Shown: one piece after another, positions 17,171 through 25,705 of the stretch
Position numbering within the stretch: the first letter of the stretch is position 1
Layout: the number at the start of each line of letters is the position of its first letter
Assembly (NCBI RefSeq): GCF_035974275.1
Contig: NZ_CP142422.1
Span: 4,650,001 to 4,714,000 of the forward strand
Reading direction: 5' to 3'
Source of the DNA: Chryseobacterium sp. MYb264
Lineage (GTDB): Bacteria > Bacteroidota > Bacteroidia > Flavobacteriales > Weeksellaceae
Length of the DNA: 64,000 bases
The notes under the pieces: model-generated
Told to the model about the DNA's origin: nothing
Seen by the model: the letters and a program-made list of their open reading frames with translations, nothing else
Database searches by the model: none
Translations under genes and position numbers: made by a program

Positions 17171-19090
17171 TTAAAATTTCCAACGTACAAAGGCCTCCAT
17201 CGCTTCGTATTCAGCTAAACCGAGTTTATCATAAGCTTTTGCCGTCTCACGATTTCTGTCTTCAGCGCGCTGCCAAAATTCTCTGGAATCATCTCCCGGA
17301 AAAACCGCTTTGTCTTTTTGACTTTGATGTTTAAAAATCGCCTGTTTTTTACGTTCCAATTCTTGCGGACTTATAGGGACTGCCATTTCAATCTCATGAG
17401 TTTCAAATTCATGCCAAGCGCCGCGATACATCCACAGCCAGCAATCTTTTGCCCAATCTTCGGTTTTTCTCAATTCTTTTAAAGCTTCTACAATGATATT
17501 AAAACAAACCAGATGAGTTCCGTGTGGATCTTCAAAATCACCAGCTGCAAAAATCTGATGAGGTTTAATTTTTTGCATTAAATCAATCGTCAACAGAATA
17601 TCTTTTTTAGTATCTGAATCTTTTTGATATTTTCGAACTTCATAAAACGGTAAAGATTGAAAATGAATATGCTCATCATCCAAACCGCAATATCTCGCTC
17701 CTGCAATCGCTTCTCCTTTTCGAATTAATCCTTTTATCATTTGAATTTCAGGAGTATCTGTTTCATTGGGCTGTTTTTTACTGAAAAAAGTTCGCATATC
17801 CTGATAAAGTGTTTTCAATTTAGCATTATCAACTCCCATTTTTTCTGTAAAATCTAAATTAAATTCTACAAAACGAAGAACATCATCATCCCAAACTGCC
17901 GTATTTCCAGAGGTTTGATATGCTACATGCACATCATGTTTTTGATCGACCAATCTAATGAATGTTCCACCCATTGAAATCACATCATCATCGGGGTGAG
18001 GTGAAAATATAATCACTCTTTTCTTCGCGGGTTCGGCTCTTTCAGGTCGTTGAGAATCATCAGCATTCGGTTTTCCTCCCGGCCAACCGGTAATGGTATG
18101 TTGAAGTTTATTAAAAATTTGAATATTAATATTATAAACGGGACCTTTTTCTGTCGCCAACTGCGCCATTCCATTGTTATTGTAATCGTCTTCAGTCAGT
18201 TTTAAAACAGGTTTATCTAATGTATTGGCAAGCCAGATAACCGCCTTATGAATCAAATCATCCGTCCAGACACAATCTTTTACAAGCCACGGTTTATCAA
18301 ATCTTGTCAGCTCCGAAGCGGCATCCTGATCCAGAATAAATTCCACATTATTAGAAAGTTGGAGATAAGTCGCAGGAACTTCTCCTGAAATATTGCCTTC
18401 CACCGCTTTTTTTATGATGGAAGCTTTTTTACGACTCCAAGCTAATAAAATAATTTCTTTAGCTTTGAAAATCGTACCAATTCCCATGGTAATTGCTTTT
18501 GTCGGAACAAAGCTTTTTCCGCCAAAATCTTTTGCGGCATCTCTTCTCGTCAGGTCGTCCAACGTTACTAATCGCGTTCCCGAATTAGGCGCAGATCCGG
18601 GTTCATTAAAACCAATGTGTCCCGTCCTTCCGATTCCCAAAATTTGAATATCTAAACCGCCTAAACGTTCAATTTTCTTTTCATATCCGAGACAAAAAGA
18701 TGGGATTTCTTCTAATGTCAAAGTACCATCCGGAATATGAATATTTTCTTTTTCAATATCAATATGATTAAAAAGATTTTCATTCATAAAAGTAACATAA
18801 CTTTGAACGGCATTGGGCTGCATCGGATAATATTCATCCAGATTAAAAGTTATTACATTTTTAAAACTTAAGCCTTCCTCGTTGTGAAGTCTCACCAATT
18901 CGGCATAAACTGAAACAGGTGTTGCTCCGGTTGCCAATCCTAGTATGGCGAAAGTATTTTCCGAGTGCTTTTTTCTGATAATGTCAGCAATTCTGTGCGC
19001 AATAGTAATGGATGCGATTTTATCATTTTCGAAAACACTTACCGGAAGTTTTTCGAAGCGGGTTTCTTCCAATAAATTAAGTTTTATCAT
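17171..19090 (-). CDS. nagB: NagB-like glucosamine-6-phosphate deaminase fused to a PIG-L deacetylase domain
   Basis: The 639-residue protein joins an N-terminal NagB domain (about residues 1-270) to a C-terminal LmbE/PIG-L metal-dependent deacetylase domain (about 355-639) with SPHPDDD near residue 362 and a later HGTHLV. NagB converts glucosamine-6-phosphate to fructose-6-phosphate and ammonia. Aligning with E. coli NagB, Asp72 corresponds to Asp85 (NLDEY), His143 to His158 and Glu148 to Glu163. Asp141, however, corresponds to Thr156 (GRTGHIGFNEP). The fusion is known across Bacteroidota and is usually annotated as NagB. A single chain that both deacetylates and deaminates amino sugars is plausible but unproven. 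There is no signal peptide, so it is cytosolic. Confidence 0.88.
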   Translation of the reverse strand: MIKLNLLEETRFEKLPVSVFENDKIASITIAHRIADIIRKKHSENTFAILGLATGATPVSVYAELVRLHNEEGLSFKNVITFNLDEYYPMQPNAVQSYVTFMNENLFNHIDIEKENIHIPDGTLTLEEIPSFCLGYEKKIERLGGLDIQILGIGRTGHIGFNEPGSAPNSGTRLVTLDDLTRRDAAKDFGGKSFVPTKAITMGIGTIFKAKEIILLAWSRKKASIIKKAVEGNISGEVPATYLQLSNNVEFILDQDAASELTRFDKPWLVKDCVWTDDLIHKAVIWLANTLDKPVLKLTEDDYNNNGMAQLATEKGPVYNINIQIFNKLQHTITGWPGGKPNADDSQRPERAEPAKKRVIIFSPHPDDDVISMGGTFIRLVDQKHDVHVAYQTSGNTAVWDDDVLRFVEFNLDFTEKMGVDNAKLKTLYQDMRTFFSKKQPNETDTPEIQMIKGLIRKGEAIAGARYCGLDDEHIHFQSLPFYEVRKYQKDSDTKKDILLTIDLMQKIKPHQIFAAGDFEDPHGTHLVCFNIIVEALKELRKTEDWAKDCWLWMYRGAWHEFETHEIEMAVPISPQELERKKQAIFKHQSQKDKAVFPGDDSREFWQRAEDRNRETAKAYDKLGLAEYEAMEAFVRWKF

Positions 19091-19303
19091 TGTATTTTTG
19101 TTTTATTGTGTAAATATAAATAGATATCATTGAATATTAAATAATTAATTAATGTAATTTGATTTGAATTAATAATAATGAGTGATGTGTTTAAATCAAT
19201 TGAAAAAATTAAATCATTTACATTTGGATTTAGATAAAATTTAATTATTTCTCAAATTGAGACAATGTGAAATTCGTATATTTAGACTTTAAAAGTTTTT
19301 ATT

Positions 19304-20122
19304 ATGCGTAAAATTTTGATCATTTTCGTTTTAACTATATTTTCTATTCCTGTTTTTTCTCAGGAATATCGCACAGAAAACAATATTCATTATTATGATG
19401 AACAAACCAATAAATCGGATGCTTATATTAATGAACGATGTGTTTTAGATATTTATATTCCGAAAAATGTGAAAAATTTTCCGACAATCATTTGGTTTCA
19501 TGGCGGAGGTATAACAGGCGGACAAAAAGAAATTCCTGAGCAGTTAAAGAATAAAGGAGTTGCGGTGATTGGTATAAATTACAGACTTTCCCCAAAAGTA
19601 AATGCTCCGAAATATATTGAAGATGCGGCCGCTGCTTCGGCTTGGGTTTTTAAGAACATCAAAAATTATGGAGGTGACGAAAATAAGATCTTTATTTCCG
19701 GACATTCGGCGGGAGGATATTTGGCAATAATGGTTGGTTTAAACAAAATATATTTAAACAAATACGGAATTGATGCAAATAAATTGGCGGGAATTATCCC
19801 TTTTAGCGGACAAATGATTTCTCATTTTACGATAAGAAAAGAAAAAGGAATTGATGAATTAGATGCTAGAATTGATGATTTTGCACCGCTTCATTTTATC
19901 AGAGCCGATGCGCCGCCTTTGTTGTTGATTACAGGTGATCGTGAAAAAGAATTGTTAGGAAGATATGAGGAAAACGCTTACATGGCGCGAATGATGAAAC
20001 TAAAAGGTCACAAAGAAACGACTTTATATGAACTTCAGGGCTTCGATCACGGCGGAATGGCCCAACCTGCATTTCCTTTATTAATCAACGAAATCAAAAG
20101 AATAGAGAAGCTTAAAAAATAG
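19304..20122 (+). CDS. Secreted alpha/beta hydrolase (carboxylesterase/lipase-like)
   Basis: The 272-residue protein has a signal peptide ending at VFSQ. The oxyanion-hole motif is HGGG (IIWFHGGGITGG), the nucleophile elbow is GHSAGG near residue 136, and the catalytic His is in FDHGGM near the C-terminus. These features fit the BD-FAE/hormone-sensitive-lipase group, which cleaves acyl esters of small molecules or sugars. It stands alone, divergent from the NagB fusion, with 213 bp between; that gap is AT-rich, with only near matches to a -7 box. Its natural substrate is unknown. Confidence 0.82.
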   Translation: MRKILIIFVLTIFSIPVFSQEYRTENNIHYYDEQTNKSDAYINERCVLDIYIPKNVKNFPTIIWFHGGGITGGQKEIPEQLKNKGVAVIGINYRLSPKVNAPKYIEDAAAASAWVFKNIKNYGGDENKIFISGHSAGGYLAIMVGLNKIYLNKYGIDANKLAGIIPFSGQMISHFTIRKEKGIDELDARIDDFAPLHFIRADAPPLLLITGDREKELLGRYEENAYMARMMKLKGHKETTLYELQGFDHGGMAQPAFPLLINEIKRIEKLKK

Positions 20123-20139
20123 TTTTGCGCAATGGCAGA

Positions 20140-20218
20140 AAGCTAGAAAAGGGAAGTTTGAAGTCAAAAAATGTGCATATCATTTTTAAACCTCTAGCTT
20201 CCCTCTTCCAACTTCCTG
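20140..20218. repeat. Imperfect inverted repeat of the CTTCCAACTTCC family (copy 1)
   Basis: AGCTAGAAAAGGGAAGTTTG on the left matches, inverted, a right arm containing TAGCTTCCCTCTTCCAACTT. The element fills most of the gap between two plus-strand genes. A related copy lies at 26558-26647. Confidence 0.5.
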
Positions 20219-20286
20219 ACACAAATATTTTGCAAAGTTTTCTTATTTTCATTTCTTTGGTGTGAAAATAAAATTGATTTCGAAGA

Positions 20287-21054
20287 ATGAGTATATTTTA
20301 CAACAATGCGGTTTGCGATATTTTTATAGGAAAAGGCGCTGGCGGGAAAATGATGCAGGACATCAGAAATGCACAGCGAAATGTGAAAATTGTTTCACCC
20401 TACCTTTCTCCTTTTTTGATTAAAGAATTGATTTATCTTCATTCAAGAGGAATTAATATCAGATTGATAACCAGCGATGAAATCGAAGATTTTTACGGCT
20501 ACGACAAGAATATTCACAAGTTAATTATTCAACACAGAAATACCGATGAGAAAGCAAAAGAAACAAGAGATAATCTTAAAAGTTTATCCGGAACATTGCT
20601 TTTTGTCATGATTGGTTTAGGCGTCGTTTTGCTTCCTTTGATGTATCTTTTAAACAATTTTAAGTTCGCGTATGGCTTTGCAGTTGTTATTTTAATGTTC
20701 CTGATCAGAGATTCTGTCGTTAAAAAAATTAAGAGAACAAAAGTGTATCATTATACGTATAAACAGCTTTTTCCTTTCAAGGTTTTTGTTTCACCGAACA
20801 GCAGTAACTCTTCCAATAAAACTTTCATTCACAGTAAAATTTATATTATTGATGATGAAATCGCCTATTTGGGTTCTTTGAATTTTACCGGAAGCGGCGT
20901 TAAAGATAATCACGAAACAAGAATCCGGACTACCGATCCAAATGCCGTCGCCAAAATTATTGAGGAAATGAAAGAAATTTATTTCCATTCCAATTTACCG
21001 GAAAGGGATATACAGTTTTGGGGAAGCCAGCTGTATGAGGAACCGATGAATTAG
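20287..21054 (+). CDS. PLD-like protein with a single HKD motif and a central membrane hairpin
   Basis: The 255-residue protein starts with a PLD-like half that lacks HKD residues (NVKIVSPYLSPFLIKELI, ending near LITSDE). Two hydrophobic segments follow at about residues 100-145 (LLFVMIGLGVVLLPLMYLL and FAYGFAVVILMFLI). The last third holds one HKD motif: HSKIYIIDDEIAYLGSLNFT. PLD enzymes need two HKD sites, so this would work as a dimer or on membranes as a phosphodiesterase or transphosphatidylase. The lack of a signal peptide suggests the domain stays on the cytosolic side. It is not cotranscribed with a clear partner. Function unknown. Confidence 0.75.
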   Translation: MSIFYNNAVCDIFIGKGAGGKMMQDIRNAQRNVKIVSPYLSPFLIKELIYLHSRGINIRLITSDEIEDFYGYDKNIHKLIIQHRNTDEKAKETRDNLKSLSGTLLFVMIGLGVVLLPLMYLLNNFKFAYGFAVVILMFLIRDSVVKKIKRTKVYHYTYKQLFPFKVFVSPNSSNSSNKTFIHSKIYIIDDEIAYLGSLNFTGSGVKDNHETRIRTTDPNAVAKIIEEMKEIYFHSNLPERDIQFWGSQLYEEPMN

Positions 21055-21056
21055 CT

Positions 21057-21316
21057 TTGGTTGATGGTTTCTAGTTTCTAGTTGATGGTGAGTTAGATAG
21101 ATATTTCTAAATTTTTATTAGGAGCTTTATCCTGCTTTCCACTGTATCTTTTTTGTTACGGGCTCCGCTTCGCTGCACCCGCAACAAAAAAGGATGCCGT
21201 TACAATCAGGGCTAGGGGAGTCGTCGACTATTCAAATTTTATAAAAAAACATGTAGACAAGCTCCATATTCAAGAAGATCAATCAACCATCAACCAGTAA
21301 CTATCAACCAAAAACT
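21057..21316. repeat. Nested inverted repeat region
   Basis: The outer arms contain TTGGTTGATGGTTTCTAGTT on the left and, inverted, ATCAACCATCAACC and CTATCAACCAAAAACT on the right. Inside, ATCTTTTTTGTTACGGG (about 21147-21163) pairs with CCCGCAACAAAAAAGGAT (about 21178-21195) around CTCCGCTTCGCTGCA. The inner block runs from AGGAGCTTTATCCTGC to AATCAGGGCTAGGG (about 21120-21217). The right edge overlaps the last bases of cstA. No reading frame is apparent. Confidence 0.55.
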
Positions 21317-23156
21317 ATCTTTCCACAAGCTCTTTCACAGATTCTCCGTAGAAATCAATTTCAGTTTTATCAATTTTTAAAAGCTGATACCATTTTCTAA
21401 AGGCTCCGATGAAAACGATGAGCATTAAAACCATCGCTACGACGGCTAATGTTGCCAGTAAATATTGTTTTTTCGGAATGTAAATCGTCATTACCTGAAT
21501 ATAACCAGCCCAGAAAGTGATAAATGCCATGAAAATGCCGGGAATCGCAGAGCAAAGCGCGTATTTTCCCCGGTTTAATCTAATGAGCATAGTCGTACAG
21601 ACAATCAGTCCACACGCAGCCAACAGCTGATTGCTAATTCCGAATAATGGCCAGATGCTGCTCACATTTCCTGTGAAAACCAAATATCCCCACGCAAAAG
21701 TGAAAAGGAGACTGCTGATGATAATTCCCGGCATCCAGTTTTTATCATTAAACTTAGGAATGACAGAACCTAACATTTCCTGAAGGAAAAATCTTCCGAC
21801 CCTTGTTCCGGCATCAATCGCAGTCAGAATAAACACCGCTTCAAACATAATAGCGAAGTTATACCAATACGCCATCAACTGATCCATATAGGGAATTTTA
21901 TTGAAAATATGAGCCATCCCCACAGCGAGAGAAACGGCTCCTCCCGTTCTTCCGTGAAGGTCAATTCCAATCTTTTGAGAAAAATAATCGATATCAACGC
22001 CATGCAAGGACGGATGTGCGGCAAGAAAAGCATCATACGAATCTTTTGGTGTATTAATGGCAAAATAATCGCCCGGCATTAAGGTACAAGCCGCAATCAG
22101 AGCCATTAAAGCGACAAAACCTTCCACCAGCATCGCTCCTTAGCCCACAAAAAGAATTTCTCTTTCGCGGTTCAGCATTTTTGGAGTGGTACCTGTTGCA
22201 ATAACCGCGTGAAATCCGGAAATCGCTCCACAGGCAATTACAATAAAGATAAAAGGTAAAACGGGACCGCCAATTACCGGACCGCCACCGTTTACAAATT
22301 GTGTCAAAGCTGGCATTTGAACGGTTGGATGAATTACGATAACTCCAATCGCTAACATAATAATAGTCCCGATTTTTAAATACGTTGAAAGATAATCTCT
22401 CGGAACCAAAAGCAACCAAACCGGTAAAACCGAAGCCAAAAATCCATACAGAGGAATGGCAATGGAAATCGTTGTAATATCCCACGAAAAGAGATTGTTC
22501 ATGGTTTCATTCTGCATCAGATTATGTCCGCCAATAATTCCTGCGATTAATAGAATTCCGCCCAAAATACTCGCAAAAGTCACTGAATTTTTTCGGTAAC
22601 GCATAATCAGTCCCATAATAATAGCAATTGGCATGGTAATCACAACGGTAAATAACGACCACGAAGCTTCGTACATCGCATTAATACAGGCAAGAGACAA
22701 TCCGGCAAGGGTAAGAATGAGGATGAATAAAATAGCAAAACCTGCTACGGTTCCTGTTGTTTTCCCGATTTCTTTGGAAGCGATCGTTGCTAAACTTTGC
22801 CCTTTATGGCGAACAGAAGCAAACAAAACCACCATATCATGCACACCACCTCCCAAAACGCAGCCTATTAAAATCCATAAAGCTCCCGGGAGATAACCAA
22901 ATTGGGCTGCTAAAACCGGCCCGACCAAAGGACCTGCCGCGGCAATGGCTGCAAAATGATGCCCGAAAAGTACATTTTTATTAGTCGCTACATAGTCTTT
23001 TCCATCAGCAAATTCTACCGCGGGTGTGGTATGGCTGTCATTTAGTTTTAATACTTTATTTGCCATGAAAATTCCGTAGAAACGATAAGCAATGGCGAAG
23101 ATAAGCACTGAAACAAATACCAGAGTAAGTGCATTGATGTTATTTAGGAAATCCAT
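21315..23156 (-). pseudogene. cstA: Carbon starvation protein CstA, interrupted by one in-frame stop codon
   Basis: CstA is an inner-membrane peptide/pyruvate transporter of carbon-starved cells. The first part (23156 to 22140, 338 codons) holds the N-terminal helices with GHHFAAIAAAGPLVGPVLAA and GGGVHDMVVLFAS. It ends ISGFHAVIATGTTPKM...ILFVG and then TAA at 22142-22140. The frame goes on without shift as G-A-M-LVEGFVALMALIAA (272 codons from ATG 22133 to 21315). In intact CstA the broken spot reads VGYGAMLVEGF, so one Tyr codon has become TAA. TAAGGAGCGATG at the break holds a GGAG sequence and a restart ATG, so a split protein is possible. A sequencing error is also possible. Confidence 0.88.
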
Positions 23157-23329
23157 ATCAGTTAAGTTTTTTATAAGTAAATAATTAAATTTTTTATTTG
23201 TTTTGATTTAAATAATTTAAACAAAAGCCAAGTTAATTAATTTAGATATAAAAAATAATGATATGTATATTAATTTAGCAAATTTATATTGATGGTTTTA
23301 ATGTAATGCTTAATAAGTTGCCAAATATT

Positions 23330-24349
23330 CTATTTAGTATGAGAAACAATGAAATTAACCATTTGATCATTTAGCTGATCCATGTATATTTTATCTGTAG
23401 TTCCAAATCCGTGAGTTCCGTCTTTTACGACGACTAAAGAATTTTCAATATTATACTTTTTGAGCTTTCGGACTAATCTTTTCGACTGTTTCAGCGGTGC
23501 AACTCGGTCTTTATTTCCATGGAGAATAAACGTTGGAATACCGTTTTCAGCATCATATATCGGGGAAACGGTTTTAAAATAATCAATCACTTTTCGTTTA
23601 TCAGTATTGATATCATATCCCGAAATTCCATGTACCAATTTTGCTCGAATCTCTACAATTGGCTTAATGAACCACCCCACAATAGCAACAGGAACTTTAC
23701 CCATTCTTGTATGTAATAATTGATTCAAATCTGTTGGACCAAAATTACTCACTACATAATTCACCTTTCCCGAATACTGAGAAAGTTCGGGACTTCCCAT
23801 ATATTCATTATCGTTGGTATAAGCTGCCAGCATAGACAGATGAGCACCTGAAGAAGCCCCAAAGTACCCAATGTTATCAGGATCGAAATGATAACGTTCT
23901 GCATTTTTTCTTACCCATCTTACGATGTCTTTTGTATCTTCAACTGGTTGAGGAAAATGAACGGTTTCACTTACCAAAGTATAATCAATACTGATCACGG
24001 CATAATTTTTTTCAATGAGTTTTAAGATGAAACTTTCAATATAACTGTCGGCTCTTACCGATTTATCACCTTTTGCCCATGCTCCGCCATGAACATAAAT
24101 GACCACGGGAAGCTTCCCTGAAACCGGAGTTTTAGGTTCATAAAGATCAAGTTGAATGGGATTTCCTACCTGATCTGTTCTGTAAGTGATATTTTCAGAA
24201 AAATTGGTTTTTTCAGGAAGTAATGTGCTTTTCGGGGTCTGTTTTTCAAGAGGAGGCTGCGCGTATGCAAAATTGAAAAGGCTTATACATAAAACAAAAA
24301 ACAGGTTTAAAGAAAACCTGTATATTATATTGTAATTGAATGATTTCAT
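23330..24349 (-). CDS. Secreted alpha/beta hydrolase (BD-FAE-like esterase)
   Basis: The 339-residue protein has a signal peptide ending near FNFAYAQ. Motifs: oxyanion hole YVHGGAWAKGDKS, nucleophile in GYFGASSGAHLSML near residue 165, Asp in LHGNKDRVAP, and His in DGTHGFG near the C-terminus. The order fits the BD-FAE/esterase group that includes feruloyl and acetylxylan esterases. It is the last of three minus-strand genes; the DUF3037 gene ends 22 nt upstream. It could be cotranscribed with the HipA-like pair, but a functional link is only a guess. Its substrate is unknown. Confidence 0.82.
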   Translation of the reverse strand: MKSFNYNIIYRFSLNLFFVLCISLFNFAYAQPPLEKQTPKSTLLPEKTNFSENITYRTDQVGNPIQLDLYEPKTPVSGKLPVVIYVHGGAWAKGDKSVRADSYIESFILKLIEKNYAVISIDYTLVSETVHFPQPVEDTKDIVRWVRKNAERYHFDPDNIGYFGASSGAHLSMLAAYTNDNEYMGSPELSQYSGKVNYVVSNFGPTDLNQLLHTRMGKVPVAIVGWFIKPIVEIRAKLVHGISGYDINTDKRKVIDYFKTVSPIYDAENGIPTFILHGNKDRVAPLKQSKRLVRKLKKYNIENSLVVVKDGTHGFGTTDKIYMDQLNDQMVNFIVSHTK

Positions 24350-24370
24350 AGAATATTATTTTGAAGAGTA

Positions 24371-24754
24371 TTATTTTACTAACTCCTCAAAAAGTTTACC
24401 AAACGTCTTTTCGAGATCTTTGGATTTTCCCGGATGAGGTCTGGAAGTCTGTACCACAGCACTTCGAACTGCCGTCAGCCAACGGAAACGTTCAGGAATT
24501 TCAAGCTGTGCGATCGGACCGCCATCTTTTTTTCCTTCTGCAATTTTTTTGAAACTTTCCAGATTTTGGATCACATCATCGTAATCCAGTTTGCTGTGCA
24601 TCAACTTAAATTTATCAGGACATAAATAAAATTCCACCTTAATAAATTTTTCTCTTTTAGAAAACATCACCAATCCGATGTTGAAAAACTCTTCTCTCTC
24701 AACCTTCGGAACCAAGCGGATTACCGCATATTCGTAAATTTTATCCTCTTGCAT
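24371..24754 (-). CDS. DUF3037 family protein
   Basis: The 127-residue protein matches the DUF3037 pattern: YEYAVIRLVPKVEREEFFNIGLVMF at the start, EFYLCPD in the middle, and FRWLTAVRSAVVQTSRPHPG toward the end. It is small, soluble and without enzyme motifs that I recognise. Its start codon lies 14 nt inside the upstream HipA-like kinase gene, so the two are translationally coupled. DUF3037 genes are known to sit next to HipA-like kinase genes in distant bacteria, which suggests that the products act together as regulator, substrate or adaptor. The function is unknown. Confidence 0.85.
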   Translation of the reverse strand: MQEDKIYEYAVIRLVPKVEREEFFNIGLVMFSKREKFIKVEFYLCPDKFKLMHSKLDYDDVIQNLESFKKIAEGKKDGGPIAQLEIPERFRWLTAVRSAVVQTSRPHPGKSKDLEKTFGKLFEELVK

Positions 24755-25514
24755 TTTTGGCTTCGTTTAAAAAGATTTCAGAATGTTCTAATCGGGTCTT
24801 CAAAAAGTTGAAATAGATGTCACGGATTTCCTCTGGCGATTCTTCCGCGTCGTTCCAATGCAACCAGTCTTCAGGAATCATATCAACAATTTCCCTGAAA
24901 ACTTTTTCATTCAGCACTTCTTTCGCAAATTGATCTGCTTCATCCAGCTTTGATGCTTTTGGAAGTAAAACGTGATCTTTTACATATTTGAAAGGCGTTT
25001 TTGCCGCCGTATCAAAATTCTGCCATGAATGATGAAAATAGAAAGATGCTCCGTTGTCGATAATCCATAATTCTTTGTGCCACATCAGCATGTTGGTATT
25101 CCTGAAAGTACGGTCGATATTGGTGATAAAAGCATCCAGCCAAACGATTTTTGAAGCCAGAAGAGGATCAACCTGAACGCTCGGATCGTATGTAATGGCT
25201 TCTGAAAGATAATGTAATCCCAGATTCAAACCTTCAGAATTTTTCAACAGATCCTGAATTTCCTCATCTGCTTCCGTTCTTCCAAAATCAACATCAAGAT
25301 TGATGAAAACCAGTTCAGGAATTTTTAGTCCTAATAATTCGGTGATTTTTCCACCTAATAATTCGGAAATCAACATTTTAACTCCATGACCTGCACCACG
25401 GAATTTCAAAACATATTTAAAATCATCATCAGCCTCTGCCAAAGCGGGAAGCGAACCTCCCTCGCGAAGCGGCAGAATGTAACGCATGACGGTTACCGTT
25501 CTTAAATCCAACAT
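24741..25514 (-). CDS. HipA-like kinase-fold protein
   Basis: The 257-residue protein resembles a shortened HipA kinase domain. Expected kinase residues are visible: Lys37 (YVLKF) followed by a glycine-rich turn, Glu51 (ISELLGGK), a catalytic-loop-like Asp134 (TNIDRTFRNTN) and a metal-binding Asp153 (WIIDNGAS). HipA toxins phosphorylate glutamyl-tRNA synthetase, but this family lacks the HipA N-subdomain 1 and has no HipB antitoxin nearby; its partner is DUF3037. A role as a Ser/Thr kinase or small-molecule kinase is inferred. The -7 box lies four bases upstream of the ATG, so the transcript is probably leaderless. Confidence 0.8.
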   Translation of the reverse strand: MLDLRTVTVMRYILPLREGGSLPALAEADDDFKYVLKFRGAGHGVKMLISELLGGKITELLGLKIPELVFINLDVDFGRTEADEEIQDLLKNSEGLNLGLHYLSEAITYDPSVQVDPLLASKIVWLDAFITNIDRTFRNTNMLMWHKELWIIDNGASFYFHHSWQNFDTAAKTPFKYVKDHVLLPKASKLDEADQFAKEVLNEKVFREIVDMIPEDWLHWNDAEESPEEIRDIYFNFLKTRLEHSEIFLNEAKNARG

Positions 25515-25518
25515 GAAG

Positions 25519-25526
25519 CAAAAATA
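25519..25526 (-). promoter_or_regulatory. Candidate -7 box of the HipA-like/DUF3037 operon
   Basis: TATTTTTG on the minus strand matches TAnnTTTG and ends 4 nt before the start codon, the same spacing as for recR and the MarR-GNAT gene. Confidence 0.5.
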
Positions 25527-25606
25527 AGGTTTTCCTTTGTGTTTATTTCTATTTATACTATTTTTAAGTGAAAATTAGATTTTGATTAAATTTTTATAAA
25601 AATTGC

Positions 25607-25680
25607 TCTCGCAGATTTAGGAGATAACGCAGATATTTTTATGCTTAAGTATCAGTGTAATTTGTTAAATCTGCTAGAGA
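25607..25680. repeat. Palindromic GCAGAT repeat, copy 1
   Basis: TCTCGCAGATTTAGGAGATA starts the left arm and AAATCTGCTAGAGA ends the right arm. The left arm holds a second GCAGAT after ACGCAGAT. The same design occurs at 38948-39016 and 39992-40066. It lies in the gap between divergent genes. Confidence 0.7.
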
Positions 25681-25705
25681 TAAAAAATCAACAAAACAAA
25701 AAAAT

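Noticed and set aside
21875..22485. Extra minus-strand frames inside cstA
   Set aside because: They are in other frames of the same membrane-protein gene; the true frame is interrupted only by the single TAA.
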